From positions 124,001 through 188,000 of the forward strand of contig JAFEMH010000736.1 of NCBI GenBank assembly GCA_022495995.1: a stretch of 64,000 nt of DNA. Reading direction: 5' to 3'. The position numbers were made by a program, and so were the translations under genes. Below the pieces are notes generated by a model, which saw only the letters and a list, made by a program, of their open reading frames with translations, was not told where the DNA came from and made no database searches. This stretch comes from Adenophora triphylla var. japonica (lineage: Eukaryota; Streptophyta; Magnoliopsida; Asterales; Campanulaceae). This document shows, one piece after another, positions 46,150 through 57,069 of the stretch; the first letter of the stretch is position 1; each line of letters starts with the position of its first letter.

Positions 46150-46335
46150 TATTTATAAAATATGTCATTTAACCCCTTAAAAGTTAGTTCCAATTCAATT
46201 TAACCAAATATGTTATTCATGTGCGTGGCATGTGCTACTTAACTGTGTTTTTAATGAATTTCATCAAAAAACCCTTAATTGACGAAAAATTTAGATATTG
46301 AGCCTTGATTTGACAAATATATATATATTGCAACA

Positions 46336-46715
46336 GTTTGATTAGAAAATAATCTAAACATATGAGGATTCACATGATCAAAGATTGCTTCCATGGTCTT
46401 GGCATTAAAGTTTGCTAACGCAATTTCCTCGTTGTTCCAAGTTTCTATGGGCTTAGTATCATAAATTTTTTCCCTCTTTTCATCACCTCCAGAAGTAGAT
46501 GGGGAAATTTCAATCATGGGAAGAGTATAGCCACACATAAGACTAACCCAAGCATGATGATCAAGAGACATAATACGCATAATCATTTTGGCCTTCAAAA
46601 TGGTATGGTTTTAACTATTTAGGGTAGGGGGTTTGTTATGTCTATGATGACAGTCCATAATAGCTACTTTCAAGGATCGATCTCAGTTGAGTCGAGAGAA
46701 GGCTCTAATACCAAT
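46336..46715 (-). pseudogene. Sirevirus-type gag start and PBS
   Basis: The - strand reads LKAKMIMRIMSLDHHAWVS, then YTLPMIEISPS, WNNEEIALANFNAKTMEAIF, DHVNPHMFRLFSNQTVA, the first about 100 residues of a Sirevirus-like gag. It ends abruptly at about 46336 next to the MULE-like TIR. 46701-46713 is the reverse complement of TGGTATTAGAGCC, a PBS with one mismatch from the Copia consensus. It resembles the gag of the 1710-10621 element but is a different family member. Confidence 0.8.
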
Positions 46716-47409
46716 TGAAATAATTGTAGCTAGTATTGTGAACACTTATGCGGTGACTTGTGTGTACAGTTGTTTACACAAGTGTCCGCACAACTGTCTA
46801 AACAACTTTGACAATAAAATAACTCACACAAACATAATTAAATGCAGCGGAATAATAAACACTTCAGCAAGAACTTATTGTTGGAAACCTTTTCATAAAA
46901 CTACAACCTTATTTGAGAACAAGTTGCAAAGTAAACGATTACAATGAAAATAAAACTATCTTACGAAAAGATCAAAAGATGTTCTAATCTAAAAACAATA
47001 AAACACGAAAAACAATCTTGAAGTATTAAGGTCTGAACTTTAAGATACAAAGAAAACACTCAAGTAATTTTCCATGCTTCGTATCTCTCTGAAAATTCGT
47101 GTTGAATAATGAGATGGGCGGTTACTTTTATATGGAGAACAATCATTTTTCAACAACGACTCGTTTAATCTCTTCCTTATTTTAAAGGATTCTTATTTGT
47201 TTATCAATCCAAGATTCATTCCTTTAATTAAGTAATATACCTAAGAAAATACAAAATATATCTAAACACAATAATTAGCCGTTAGTCAACTAATTCTATA
47301 TTTACAAAATATTTCCTAATCTATTTATATAAAATATGCAAATTAATTTATACATTAGAATCACAAATATTTAAAAAAATATATATAAGAGTATTTTCAT
47401 ACTCTTTCA
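46716..47409 (-). repeat. Sirevirus-type 5' LTR (694 bp)
   Basis: Starts TGAAATAATTGTAGC next to the PBS and ends ACTCTTTCA. It shares landmarks with the LTR at 9852 (TGTAGCTAG, AATGCAGCGGAATAA). A - strand TATAAAAG lies at about 47127-47134. The rest of the element is missing on the left. Confidence 0.75.
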
Positions 47410-47497
47410 CACTTATACAATAAAAAAGTGCACGCATTAAGAATATAAGCTTTGTCATTGAGTCCTACGCTAACAAGATCTTTAATTGTATGGTATA
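47410..47497. other. short spacer
   Basis: Non-coding DNA between the LTR and the MITE; no feature seen. TA at 47496-47497 is the MITE TSD. Confidence 0.6.
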
Positions 47498-47774
47498 CTC
47501 CCTCCGTCCCATAACAAGCGACACACTTTGCCATTTTAGACGTCCCACTAATAAGTCACACTTCCTAAAATGGAAAAGAATCTTTACTATTTCCTCCACT
47601 CATTCTCTCTCCTACATTATTATAATACTCACAACACCATTATAATTTACTATTCTCTCCACTTATTCTCTCTCCTACTCAACTATCTACACTCACAACA
47701 CATCAACCTTTTCACTTTTTCCTTAATTCCCGTGCGGAACAGTAACTGCGTCGCTTGTTATGGGACGGAGGGAG
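47498..47774. mobile_element. Stowaway MITE (277 bp)
   Basis: Nearly perfect terminal inverted repeats of about 25 bp (CTCCCTCCGTCCCATAACAA...), flanked by TA (47496-47497 and 47775-47776). Best preserved MITE of the window, suggesting recent activity. Non-coding. Confidence 0.93.
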
Positions 47775-47786
47775 TATAACTTTTTT

Positions 47787-47842
47787 AAGGGTAAATTGCA
47801 ATTTAGGGCCCGAAGTCGAGGGGGTTTTCTCCAAACGGGGCC

Positions 47843-47876
<34 letters not shown>

Positions 47877-48178
47877 GGCGAAGTCCGGGCTTACGATGAC
47901 GGCCGGTGGTTGCGTTGCCATTTAGTGGGCGAAGTCCGGACTTACACTGATGGCCGGTGCTTGCGTTGCCGTTTAGTGGGCGGAATCCGGACTTATACTG
48001 ATGGCCGATGCTTGCGTTGCCGTTTAGTGGGCGAAATCCGTACTTACACTGATGGTCGGTGCTTGCGTTGCCGTTTAGTGGGCGAAATCCGGACTTACAC
48101 TGATGGCCGGTGCTTGCTTTGCTGTTTAGTGGGCGGAATCCGGACTTACACTGATGGCCGGCGGTTGCGTTGATGGGT
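47787..48178 (+). repeat. 57-bp shared repeat, (AT)n and a 51-bp minisatellite
   Basis: 47787-47846 matches 37104-37160. An (AT)n run (47845-47873) follows. Then six units of exactly 51 bp start at 47873, 47924, 47975, 48026, 48077 and 48128 (AGTGGGCGAAGTCCGG...GCGTTGCCGTTT). Because 51 is a multiple of three and there are no stops, one frame stays open and would encode a 17-residue repeat (VGEVRTYTDGRCLRCRL); I regard this as incidental. Confidence 0.88.
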
Positions 48179-48392
48179 TAAGGACCAAACTGCATTGAAT
48201 CTGCTGAAATAGGCCTTTGGACAATCAGGGGCAAAGATTATAAGGGCAGAAAAGTAATTTTGACTAGGTTTAAATGCCGAGGCTTTTCCCATTTCTTCTT
48301 CTTCCAGTTCGTGCATCCGAGAGAGAGAGAAGGAAGAAAAAACTCCATTGTTGTCCAAAATCTTTCATTTTTAGCTTGAATTGCTTGCAATG

Positions 48393-51299
48393 GCGGAATG
48401 ATCAAGGAGAGGGCGTTGCCAACGGAGCCAAGAAGTGATCGAGCAAAGGATGGAGCTTCAAAGAAATTGGATCTCCTTCGTGCCTTCTTCGAAGAACCCG
48501 GATGTGTTGTATCCGAATTCGGAGGTGCATAATCGGCGAGTTAGGAACGCCGGGGAGGTAAGAAATCAATTTAGTCTTGATTTCTTGCTTGAATTTTTGA
48601 ATGCTAGAACTAGGTTTTAGTTTTTTCGCATATTTGGGGCTTTTGTCATTTGGCATGCTTTTTTTTTTTTGTGAAATTCTTGATGAATTGTTGAAATTGA
48701 GCATGTAAAAATCGTGGGTATGTGATTTTTGTGCAAAAATGTGTAGATTAGCTCTTATTTGTAAAATAAAGTGCCTCTCTTTAATAATGCATGCGTTGGT
48801 GTTTTGTACCTTATGCTATTTTGTATGTACATTGTGAGTAAGATTGCCATGTAGGAACAAGTCTTGTGAAAAATGTGACATGTGCCGTGTTTTGTGACGG
48901 GTTTTGTCTAAAAGTATGTGCCGTGTAGGGACGGACTTTTCTATTTGAAAATGTGTCATGCAGTGTGTGCCGTATTTTTGGTGACGGACTTTGTGGGGAA
49001 AATATGTGCAATATGTGCCGTGTTTTGTAACGGGTCTTTTGAAAATGTGTCGTGTAGGGCTTAATCCCTCTGTTGAGAAAATTTGTACAGTGTGTGCCGT
49101 GTTTTGTGACGGACTACCTGGGAAAAATTATGTGTAATGCATGCTGTGTTTTGTGACGGGTTACATGTGATAATTTTGTGCAATGTGTGCCGTGTTTTGT
49201 GACGGACCTTTTTTTATATATATATATATATGCTTTGCTATTAAGTACTGTGACTGACGTACCTTTGCTGTGTTTACCTGCAGGATGAGGGGCTTTTGGC
49301 TGGGAAAGCCAAAAAGATGAAGACTCGGGGATCGCTCGAGGCCGTAGTTGAGTTGTGGCGGCGGATGCTGGGATATCTCTGTGGATGGCGGGCCGAGCCA
49401 CAGGAGGCTGGTCTATGCTTACGGCTCCGGGCGTGTTCGTGGAGAACTTGGTCGGGGTCTCAGGCACGAGGAAGAACAAGAGTATCTTCCTAGGCTTATC
49501 CGAGTATTGGTGGGATACCACCCACACCTTCCATCCGAGCCGGGCGAGGTGACGGTGACGCCCACCGATTTTCTTTGCTATCGGGCTTTCCTTCAAAGGA
49601 GGACCGGTGCGGTGGAGGGATAGGATAGGCGAGACGTGCCGGCCGAGGCCTAGCTGGGCTTTGCGCCTCTTCCTCGCGGGGGCACAGGGATGCTTTGTAC
49701 GGCGATGTGGAGATGAGGATTACGGCCGGTATTGGGGCTATTGTCGGGAGTGCCGCCGGGTGACGACGGAGCTTGGTAGCGCGCTCCTTTCTGTGGTTTG
49801 CCTTTTCTGAGACTTTGTTCTCGAACCACGCCACCACGGCTCCTTTTGCTCTGCTGGAGAGCTTGATTGATTTGGAGAGAGTCTGTGACATAGCTTCGGG
49901 CGAGGCGGGCCTGGCCGAGCTTTACTTCTCTTTGGACCGGTTTAGCCGGGGCGTGGCCAGTTCCTTGGCCTGCTTTGATTTTGCTTTAGAGGTATGAGTT
50001 TATTGCTGTTTTTGATTTAGCAACTTGTCATTTCTTCGTTTTCTTTTGCACTGAGCATTTTACTTTTGTCACGTGTGGTTCTACGAGATCTTCCGGTGCT
50101 TCCCGTGGGATAGAGATCGTAGGGCCATAGCGGCCTATCACACTATGTTAGAGGTCAAGCCCGCCCGGCGAGGAGGAGGAGGACCAGCAGGGGGAAGCTT
50201 ACCATTGCTTACGGGGATGTGCAGGAGCATCAGGGGAGAGATAGCCCGGAGGGGTTTGCTTTGTACCCCTGGGCTCGGTATTAGGCTGACGAGTTCGAGG
50301 GGGCTACTGTGGTGACAGCGCAGAGGAAGATGCTGCGGGGCCTGACCTGCGACTTCATGTACTTGGGAGAGAGGGTCTTTTGGCAGCATGGCCCGGGTAT
50401 GCTTCCCCTGGCTCCGAGGGACCCACCTTTCGGGATGATGGATTCCCGTGATATGGACGTACTGGAGTTTGAGAGGTATTTGGGCGGCGTGAGTGCCTAT
50501 GAGTTTGTTTTGTATCGAGAGGAGTATGGGGCCTTCGTGAGGAGGAAGTTGAGGATGCCACAGGTGTTGGTGAGGGAGAGGGAGGCTGGTCCGCAGGGTC
50601 CCCCAGAGGTTCCGGTGCCTGGGCCGGATTTTACATATGTCCGTGGGGATTCATCGAGGAGGAGGGTGTGCATGCACGTCCACGAGCGAGCTCCTGCTCT
50701 GCGAGTGGATCCTGACATGCCGGTGAGTGTGCTTACTCTTTTCCATCTTGGCATCTTTTCTGTATTTTTCTGTTTTTGTTGAGTATGACTGTCTTGATGA
50801 GCGTTTCTTTGGCTGCTTGCTTGTGCAGGTCCCGGGGAGAGCCTATGACATGCTGACCCACCGTTATGTGGCGATGCGGTCCTTCGGGAAGAAGATGGCG
50901 TCGAAGCTGTCTTGCCGGTCTTCGCGATGTGTGCCGGCGTACGAGCCGATGCCTTCGAGGCATTCTGTGGACGTTCCTCCACCGAGAGCCGAGCCGGAGC
51001 CGCAGCAGGAGGGACCTTCGCGGGGGCGGCATAGCATGGATGCCGGGACGTCCTCGGGAGCTCAGAGGCCGCAGACCCTTCATCAGTTCTTTCCTCCGCC
51101 GGAAGCACAGGGTGAGGGTTCGTCAGAGCATGCCTACTTCGATCCTTTTGTCGGGTTCGATCCTTCCGAGTATCTCGAGTACCTACCCCAGGAGGGGGTC
51201 CAGTATTCCGACGACGAGGGTGTGACTGGCGAGTTTTCCGGGATGCCCGACTTCTCGCTTGAGGACGTTGATGATGATGATGCTGAGGAGTCGGACTAG
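48393..51299 (+). pseudogene. Plant-mobile-domain (PMD) gene, spliced but frame-damaged
   Basis: PMD proteins (MAIN/MAIL family and transposon-related relatives) form a helical domain of unclear biochemistry, linked to heterochromatin silencing. Proposed exons: 48393-48557 (donor GTAAGA), 49284-49991 (acceptor TGCAG, donor GTATGA), about 50068-50722 (donor GTGAGT), 50829-51299 (acceptor GTGCAG). Exon 2, read over frame breaks, gives NLVGVSGTRKNKSIFLGLSEYWWDTTHTF, GEVTVTPTDF, FLWFAFSETLFSNHATT and LIDLERVCDIASGEAGLAELYFSLDR, a classic PMD order. Exon 3 gives VWFYEIFRCFPWDRDR and YLGERVFWQHGPG. The last exon is open with an acidic tail. Intron 2 lacks a clear AG directly before GTGTGGTTCTAC (it reads CAC), and exon 2 has at least two frameshifts, so this copy is probably non-functional. 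It may be transposon-derived rather than a host gene. Confidence 0.7.
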
Positions 51300-51785
51300 G
51301 GTTCATTTGCTTTCCCTCTTTCCATAACCCTTTTTTTTGTTTATCAATAGACATTTATGTACCTGTAATAAAACATTCGCATTTGTATTGCAAAGTATTT
51401 TATTCTAAGATCTAATGTGTCTTTGTGATTCCCGGGAATTGTCCTAGGAATTGTTTCTATTATTTTTTTTGTGCATGCCACGTGAGCTGGGAGTGCGTTT
51501 GTGGGTAGTGTATGCATGCCGGGAATGGCTTTGGCCAGAGTTTGGGCAGTTTGGAGCAAGGTCCTGCTGGGAACAGTGGTTGTTGTACTGTTTGCTGGGA
51601 AAGTGGGGCCAGGATGCAAAGAGGTCCGTACGGACAGACCTATCATGCAAAGAGGTCCGTACGGACTATCTTTGCTTTTTGGGAGGAAATAAATGTTCTC
51701 CGGATGTCTGGACTTTCATCACTCCCCCTTTGCAGCCATTTTCGAGCTTTCTTCCCCATTTTATCTAGGAACCTCCATTTTTGCC
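51300..51785. other. spacer with two GTCCGTACGGAC palindromes
   Basis: Non-coding. The palindrome occurs at 51624-51635 and 51655-51666, both preceded by GCAAAGAG, the same setting as in the Tat LTR (59919, 60026, 60157). CACTCCCCCTTTGC at 51720-51733 resembles a reverse-complemented polypurine tract. It could be remains of a related LTR, but the rest does not align with 58849-60363 by eye. Confidence 0.5.
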
Positions 51786-53301
51786 ATGGATTCTTCGTAT
51801 GTTCCAAGAAATTTGCCAAGGCTTTCGCAGGAGCGGCAAGCACACTTCTTTGAGCAACTGAAAACATGGATGCGACGCCGTATGAGGCATCAGAGGCGGG
51901 CTTTCGAGGTAAGGTTTCGACTTTGCTCGGTGTGGTCCTTTAAGGAGTTGGTTCCTGATTGGGAGTTGTTGCGGGCTGCCGCGAAGTTCTGGGATGTTAG
52001 GAGGCATGTGTATTGCTTCTCCTACAATGAAATGGTGCCCACCTTCGAGGATTTTCGGGCTTTGATTGGAGGACCGGAGGTGGAGGCCATCTCGCTTCCT
52101 TTGATTGGTAGTGCTGCCGTGAGCGTGAAGCTTGCAGGCTTTCTTCGGACTTCGTTGGAAGAAGTGCAGGGCATGATCCTTGATTCGGGTCATATTGACA
52201 TTTCTGCGCTGCCGGAGCGGTTCATGGTTGATGATGAGAGTGATGTCTCCTGGGATGTGTTTGCCTTGTGCGTGATAACATCGCTCTTCATGGTCAGCTC
52301 CCTTGGGGTTTGCGATGGCGCTTTGCTAGACGTGGTTGGGCACTGCAGAGCTGGAGAGGATATTGTCCCGTTGGTGCTGGGGGAGACTCTTCATGGTATT
52401 GACCGTCCGGCGGGGATCGGTTCATGAGAGGGGGAAGCCCCGCTCTGCTCACCTTGTGGCTGCGAGAGAGACTTCAGGCCATGCCCGAGGCTCCGACGTC
52501 GTTTAGCCCATGGTCATTTGCTCAGCGACCTCTTGTGTTGGATATGGATCAGTTCGCCTGGGAGAGATGGATGGCACGACTTGGTACTCATCAGATCCGT
52601 TGGTGGGTTCGCCGGGAATCGAGACTAGGAGGGCCTTGCGGGAAGGGTCCTATGTTGTCAGAGTTCCAGGTTTGTCTTGGTCCTCCTTCTATATTCCGTC
52701 GCTTGTTTCCCGGCAGTTTGGGATGAAGCAGGAGCCTTTGTTGGGCTGGGATGACCTTGCGACTGCGGAGGTAGCTCCTCTTTGTATGGCCGCTCCAGGT
52801 GCTCTTCTGTATTTTCTGAGGGTATGGAAGTATTTTGCTTTCCCTCCTGTGGTGCTCCTTAGACGTCAGGAGAGTGTCGTATTGACAACCCAGTACCTGG
52901 CCTGGTACGAGCAGCGTGTCGGACAGTCCCAAGTGGCTTTGGGGAGCAGGCGTGGAGCGATTCTGGGGCCCGATTGCCATAATAGCTATTGCCTTAGGAG
53001 TGCCGAAGCCTGGTCTGACCCTCGGGATGTGACGGTAGACACTTTGTTTGACTATGAGACTAGAGTTGACCGACTGACAGAGAGAGGTCCTCTTTTGCAG
53101 ACTCGCAGGGAGGAGATCCGAGCTGAAGCACGGGCGAATGAAGCCCTGAGAGCTGCGGGATTGTTTGACTCTACTGGGAGGACCCCTGATCTCGGACTGA
53201 GAGACGCAGAGCTAGCTCGCGTGGAGCAAAAGAAGACTCGCCGGGGACGAGGGAGGAAAGGGAAGAATGGCGAGGGGACAAGCGCAGATGGCGCGGAATG
53301 A
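51786..53301 (+). pseudogene. Antisense accessory ORF of the left Tat element (DUF7745-like)
   Basis: Runs opposite to the left Tat pol, downstream of its integrase. Starts MDSSYVPRNLPRLSQERQ at 51786. Contains LVPDWELLRAAAKFWDVRRH, VYCFSYNEMVPTFEDFRALI (the block typical of the plant DUF7745 family) and DVFALCVITSLFMVSSLGVCD. A frameshift near 52420 and another near 52610 lead into MARLGTHQIRWWV, VVRVPGLSWSSFYIPSLVSRQFG, LTTQYLAWYEQRVGQSQ and a basic C-terminus (RRGRGRKGKNGEG). It is homologous block by block to 62306-63803. Plant Tat elements are known to carry antisense accessory ORFs here; the function is unknown. Without the two frameshifts it would be about 500 residues. Confidence 0.72.
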
Positions 53302-54075
53302 CCTCCTAAGTATCCATTCATTGCATTGCAAACACATTATTTGTTAAATGTATTAAGCTGTCTTTTAGCATGTTGTGAACTTGAGAGTAGACCGTGCTTG
53401 AATTCATCAAGAAATGTTGTAATCGTTAGTGATTTGTGATTTACTTTTAAAGCTTTGTCGAGACGCAAGATCTCTTGTTCGCTTTTGTTTCTTTTGTGAA
53501 TCTTGGCGGCGTCCATCTTTGGACTTTTCTGTTGCATTTGCGGACTGAAGCGGCCCGGGCCCTGACGGCAATCCCCTTTGCTTGGGCTTTGTATTTGGCT
53601 GAGAGGTTGAATGATCCCCTGACAAGTCGTTTTGACGGTCTTTTCCGTGGCTTCCTTGCCTCTTGTTGGCGTCGGGTTCTTGACCTCTTTTTTTTTAGCT
53701 TCTGCTTGAGTTTTTTTTTTTATTATTTTTTTTTATGAGCCCTTGCTCGAGCTCTTTTTTTTTTCGAAGCGCGTGAGAGCGAAGACAAGCCCCTGTCTTG
53801 GAAGCAGACATGAGTCAGTCGTTTGATGCTGAGTGACCTTTTGATGTCCTTTGATGTTGCCGCCGTTATTTGACTTGGTCAAGGTGATGGTGGGGGCATG
53901 CTCTTGGAAAGTGTGTAGTTTGATGGAGGTCTTGATTGACATTCAAACTTTTGACTTTTTTGTGTGTTTTTAGACCGGACCAATTAAGGTTGCCTACGTT
54001 CCCCCGGACTAGAGGGCTCAGGTCTGCGTAGTTCGACACTACATGGAGTGCCAAGAGATGCACGATTGTTCTTCT
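53302..54075. other. 3' spacer of the left Tat element
   Basis: Lies between the antisense ORF and the end of integrase. T-rich runs at 53690-53765. GTGCTTGAATTCATCAAGAAATG resembles, in reverse, a word in the equivalent spacer of the right copy (62187-62200). No gene. Confidence 0.55.
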
Positions 54076-55488
54076 TTAGGCGAAGTATCTGCGAAGTTTG
54101 CTTCCGTTGACTGGATTCATGAAGGGATTGCCGTCTAGGTCTGTCAGCTTCATGGCACCTCCGGAGAAGATCTTTTGAACCACAAAGGGGCCGATCCATG
54201 TTGGTTCCCATTTTCCCAGTGGGTTGGTTCGAGTGGGAGGCTTTTCTTTGAGTACCAGATCGCCTTCCCTGATGTCTCGGGACTTGACTTTCTTGTCGAA
54301 AGCTCTAGCCATCCTGCTTTGGTAGGCTCGGACGTGTTCCATGGCCTTTAGTCATCGCTCGTCTAGCAGAGCCAATTCGTCATGTCGGCTTCGGAGCCAT
54401 TCGAATTCGTTGATATCATTTTCCAGCAGCACTCGGAGTGAGGGAATTTCCAATTTGATGGGGAGGACTGCTTACATCCCGTATGTCAGGGCGAATGGAG
54501 TTTCTCCCGTGGCCGTTCTGACTGATGTTCGGTAGCCCCAAAGTGCAAGGTGCAGCTTCTCGGGCCAATCTCGTCCTCGGGTGGTCATTTTTTGGATGAT
54601 CCGTTCGAGAGTCTTGTTTGCTGCTTCTACGGCGCCCTTTGTTTGTGGCCGGTAGGGAGAAGACTTGTGGCGTGTGATCTTGAATTTGGCCAGCAGTTTG
54701 TCGCATTCCCCTTCGAAGTGTGAGCCGTTGTCTGATATGACCTCGTTCGGGATGCCGTATCGGCAGATGATGTTTTCCCTGAGGAAATGCGCGACTTTCT
54801 TGGAGGTGAGCACCTTGTAAGACTTGGCTTCGACCCATTTGGTGAAGTAGTCGATGGCTACTAAGATGAACTCGTGACCGTTGCTGCCCGGTGGAGCGAT
54901 TTTCCCGATGACGTCAATTCCCCAAGTGGCAAAGGGCCAGGGTGTAGTCATGCAGTAGAGATCGTGAGGAGGTAGATGATTGAGGTTGGAGAACCGTTGA
55001 CACTTGTCGCAGCTTCGAACAAAGTAGATGCAGTCTGCCTCCATGGAGATCCAGTAGTACCCCATCCTGAGAATGATTTGCATCAGGGCTCTGGCGTTCA
55101 TGTGGGGACCGCAAGCCCCATTGTGGACTTCGTTCATGAGCTTGTTTGCCTCTTCCTGGCTGATGCAGCGTAGGAGGGGTCCTTGGTAGCGTTTCTTGTA
55201 CAGCATGTCCCCAAGGGTGACAAAGTGAGAGGCGAGGCATTTTAGGGCCATGATGCTCTTGGCTTTGACTCCTTCCCTGTGTTGTCCTTCTTCGTTCATG
55301 AAGGCGGTTTCCCCGTTCTTGAGGTATTGGAAGATCTGGACTGTGCTGGAAATGGCTTTGGACTGGCGTCTCTTTGGCTCTTCAGCAATTTCGCAAATCG
55401 ATGTGATTAAAACCTCCTCGGCAGCTTGGGCCCGATTTTTCTCTCGTTTGAAAACATGCTTAAATGTTTGCTTGATGCATTTATTCAA
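54076..55488 (-). pseudogene. Tat integrase (left copy)
   Basis: Covers MLYKKRYQGPLLRC, EVHNGACGPHMNARAL (HHCC zinc site His), CDKCQRFSN (Cys pair), WGIDVIG (first Asp), VAIDYFTKWVEAK, VISDNGSHFEG (second Asp), TKGAVEAANKTLERI (Glu), LALWGYRTSVRTATGETPFALTYGM. A TAA replaces Glu right after TYGM, and a frameshift lies near 54343-54355; the C-terminal part (54076-54342) reads MARAFDKKVKSRDIREGDLVLKE and WEPTWIGPFVVQKIFSGGAMKL. Very similar to the right copy at 60.6-61.9 kb. Confidence 0.92.
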
Positions 55489-55709
55489 TTAATGTGCTTG
55501 CTTCTTTGTTTAGATGAATTGTGATTAACGGTTGTGTGTTAGTTAATTCATCATTTGTTAAAGATGCAATGAAAGGATATTCTAGAAAGGTCAGACCTTT
55601 TATTGAAAGCATAAAGACTGTACATTGTGGATTATGTACTTACGATCTTCCGGCGTAGAGCCATCAGATGACTCGAAAGACATGAATTCACAGACAACAT
55701 GACTCGAAG
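55489..55709. other. junction where reverse transcriptase and RNase H are missing
   Basis: About 220 bp of AT-rich non-coding DNA occupies the place where about 1.5-2 kb of RT/RNase H should be. No RT motif (for example FxDD) is found between protease and integrase on either strand. Confidence 0.7.
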
Positions 55710-56315
55710 CTAGACTATAGGCGACGAGGGATTGGACCAGGCTTCATTACTCTTGGCAGGCTGTAGCTCTAGAGGGAGTGGCGAGGGCTCTGGTGGCCAA
55801 CCTTCAATTGGCACGATTCTCGGAAAATAGCTTGCATGTGGTTCGATTTCAAACCAAATCGTGGAGGTCTTTGGTTGCTCCTTTGATGATGTCCCTCCAT
55901 TGGTGTTGCTACCAGATTTTGGGGGTCCTGGACAGTAGAAGTCATTGAGAGCTACTTCCAGGAGGGCGAAACATTCGTTGATTCGGAGTTGATTCTTGCT
56001 GATGTTGATCATTTTCATAGAATCCCCCTCTTTATCTGGGATCTTTGCTTGGACGACATTTACAATGTCTGTTTCGAGGGGGCATGCTATATCTCCTTCC
56101 CTGATTAGGCCTTGGAGGAGGTTGCACCACTGTTCATCTAGGTCTGACACCGGGATGTTGAATTGGACTATGCTGTGATGGCTGTCCCCGTGAGATCCGA
56201 GAGTGTTGGCCAGAGGGTTGTCCTGTACCAGTGGATCGGTGATGAGCCAGTTTGCAAGAGGGTTTTCGGCGAAGTTAGGGTCTACTCCTCGGTCAATCTC
56301 CATCTGGGCGTCCAT
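55710..56315 (-). pseudogene. Acidic linker ORF between Tat protease and RT position
   Basis: 201 codons of acidic sequence (NFAENPLANWLITDP, VQFNIPVSDLDEQWCNLLQGLI, ALNDFYCPGPPKSG, GWPPEPSPLPLELQPAKSNEAW) with no recognised domain. It overlaps the protease ORF end and probably continues it through a frame change. Tat polyproteins have variable linkers here. Confidence 0.55.
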
Positions 56316-57069
56316 CTCTTGATCCTCTTAGAGCGTGGATGTAGGGATCCACTTCGTAGCGGGACTGGATTGGAGACTCATCTGGAGAAGAATATTCGAT
56401 CATGTCGGGACCTTCTTCTGGGTCATAGCTTGCTGGCCAGGCGCTTGCCATTGTACTGCTTCCGCGGATCACCTCGATCACTCCATTGGCATTGATGAAT
56501 TTCACGCATTGGTGAAGGGTAGATGATACCGCTTTCATCTGATGTATCCAAGGTCGTCCCAGCAAGGCAGAGAAGGTTGGTTTGATTTCCACGACTTGGA
56601 ACTCTACCGACTTCAGCTGTGCATCGAATTGAATCCTCAGATTGATGACTCCTACGATTGGTCGTGCAGTGGAGTCGTAGGCTCGGATTACCCGAGGTGA
56701 AGGCCTTATCAGGGAGCGGTCGATACAGAGTCGCTTCAGTGTGCTCAATGCGACGATGTTGACTGCGGAGCCGTTATCAATCAAGACGTTCGGGAGGAAG
56801 AACATCTCTATTTTTATGAGGATGAGTAGGGCTTCGTTGTGTCGATTCTCACATATCGGCAGAGTCGTCGTGCAGCGAAGGCTATACCGCTTCCCGTCTT
56901 TGCCATTTGACTCGGTCTCCTCTGGGGAGCGTTCGATCCATCCATTGGTGTGCCTTGGTCGGGGCAAAGATCGTAGGGAGACAGTTGCCCTTGGGCGTTC
57001 TTGTCTGGATTCCCGGTCACGAGACCTTTTGACTCTGGTTTCACGTTCCCAGTCATAGCGGGATAGCAT
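56293..57069 (-). pseudogene. Tat aspartic protease
   Basis: NEALLILIKIEMFFLPNVLI followed by DNGSAVNIVALSTLKRL contains the DNGS active site typical of Tat elements; then YDSTARPIVGVINLRIQF, FQVVEIKPTFSALLGRPWIH (the LLGRPW block) and HQCVKFINANG. The protease would cut the Gag-Pol polyprotein. It overlaps the gag frame, consistent with a frame break between them. Confidence 0.85.

Larger units (their letters stand above)
37917..46317. mobile_element. Candidate Mutator-like (Pack-MULE-type) element split by a Copia insertion
   Basis: 37917-38085 and 46150-46317 are inverted copies (TTTGTCAAATCA..., about 170 bp, by eye 75-80% alike). Without the Copia element and one TSD the structure is about 1.5 kb. 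Long terminal inverted repeats with words like TTAGGGGTTTTTGACC...ACGGTTAAATAGCATGTGCCAC are typical of plant MULEs. The interior (38100-38446 plus 45350-45460) is CG-rich compared with the arms and could be a captured gene piece; no transposase is present. TSDs were not clear: the flanks TATTTTATT and TATATATAT match partly but are AT-rich. Confidence 0.5.

Noticed and set aside
47760..48173. Protein of 17-residue repeats
   Set aside because: The frame begins inside the MITE and runs over an (AT)n tract; the openness follows from the unit length being a multiple of three.
50497..51354. 285-codon - strand ORF opposite the PMD gene
   Set aside because: CG-rich antisense shadow; the + strand has the PMD motifs and splice sites.
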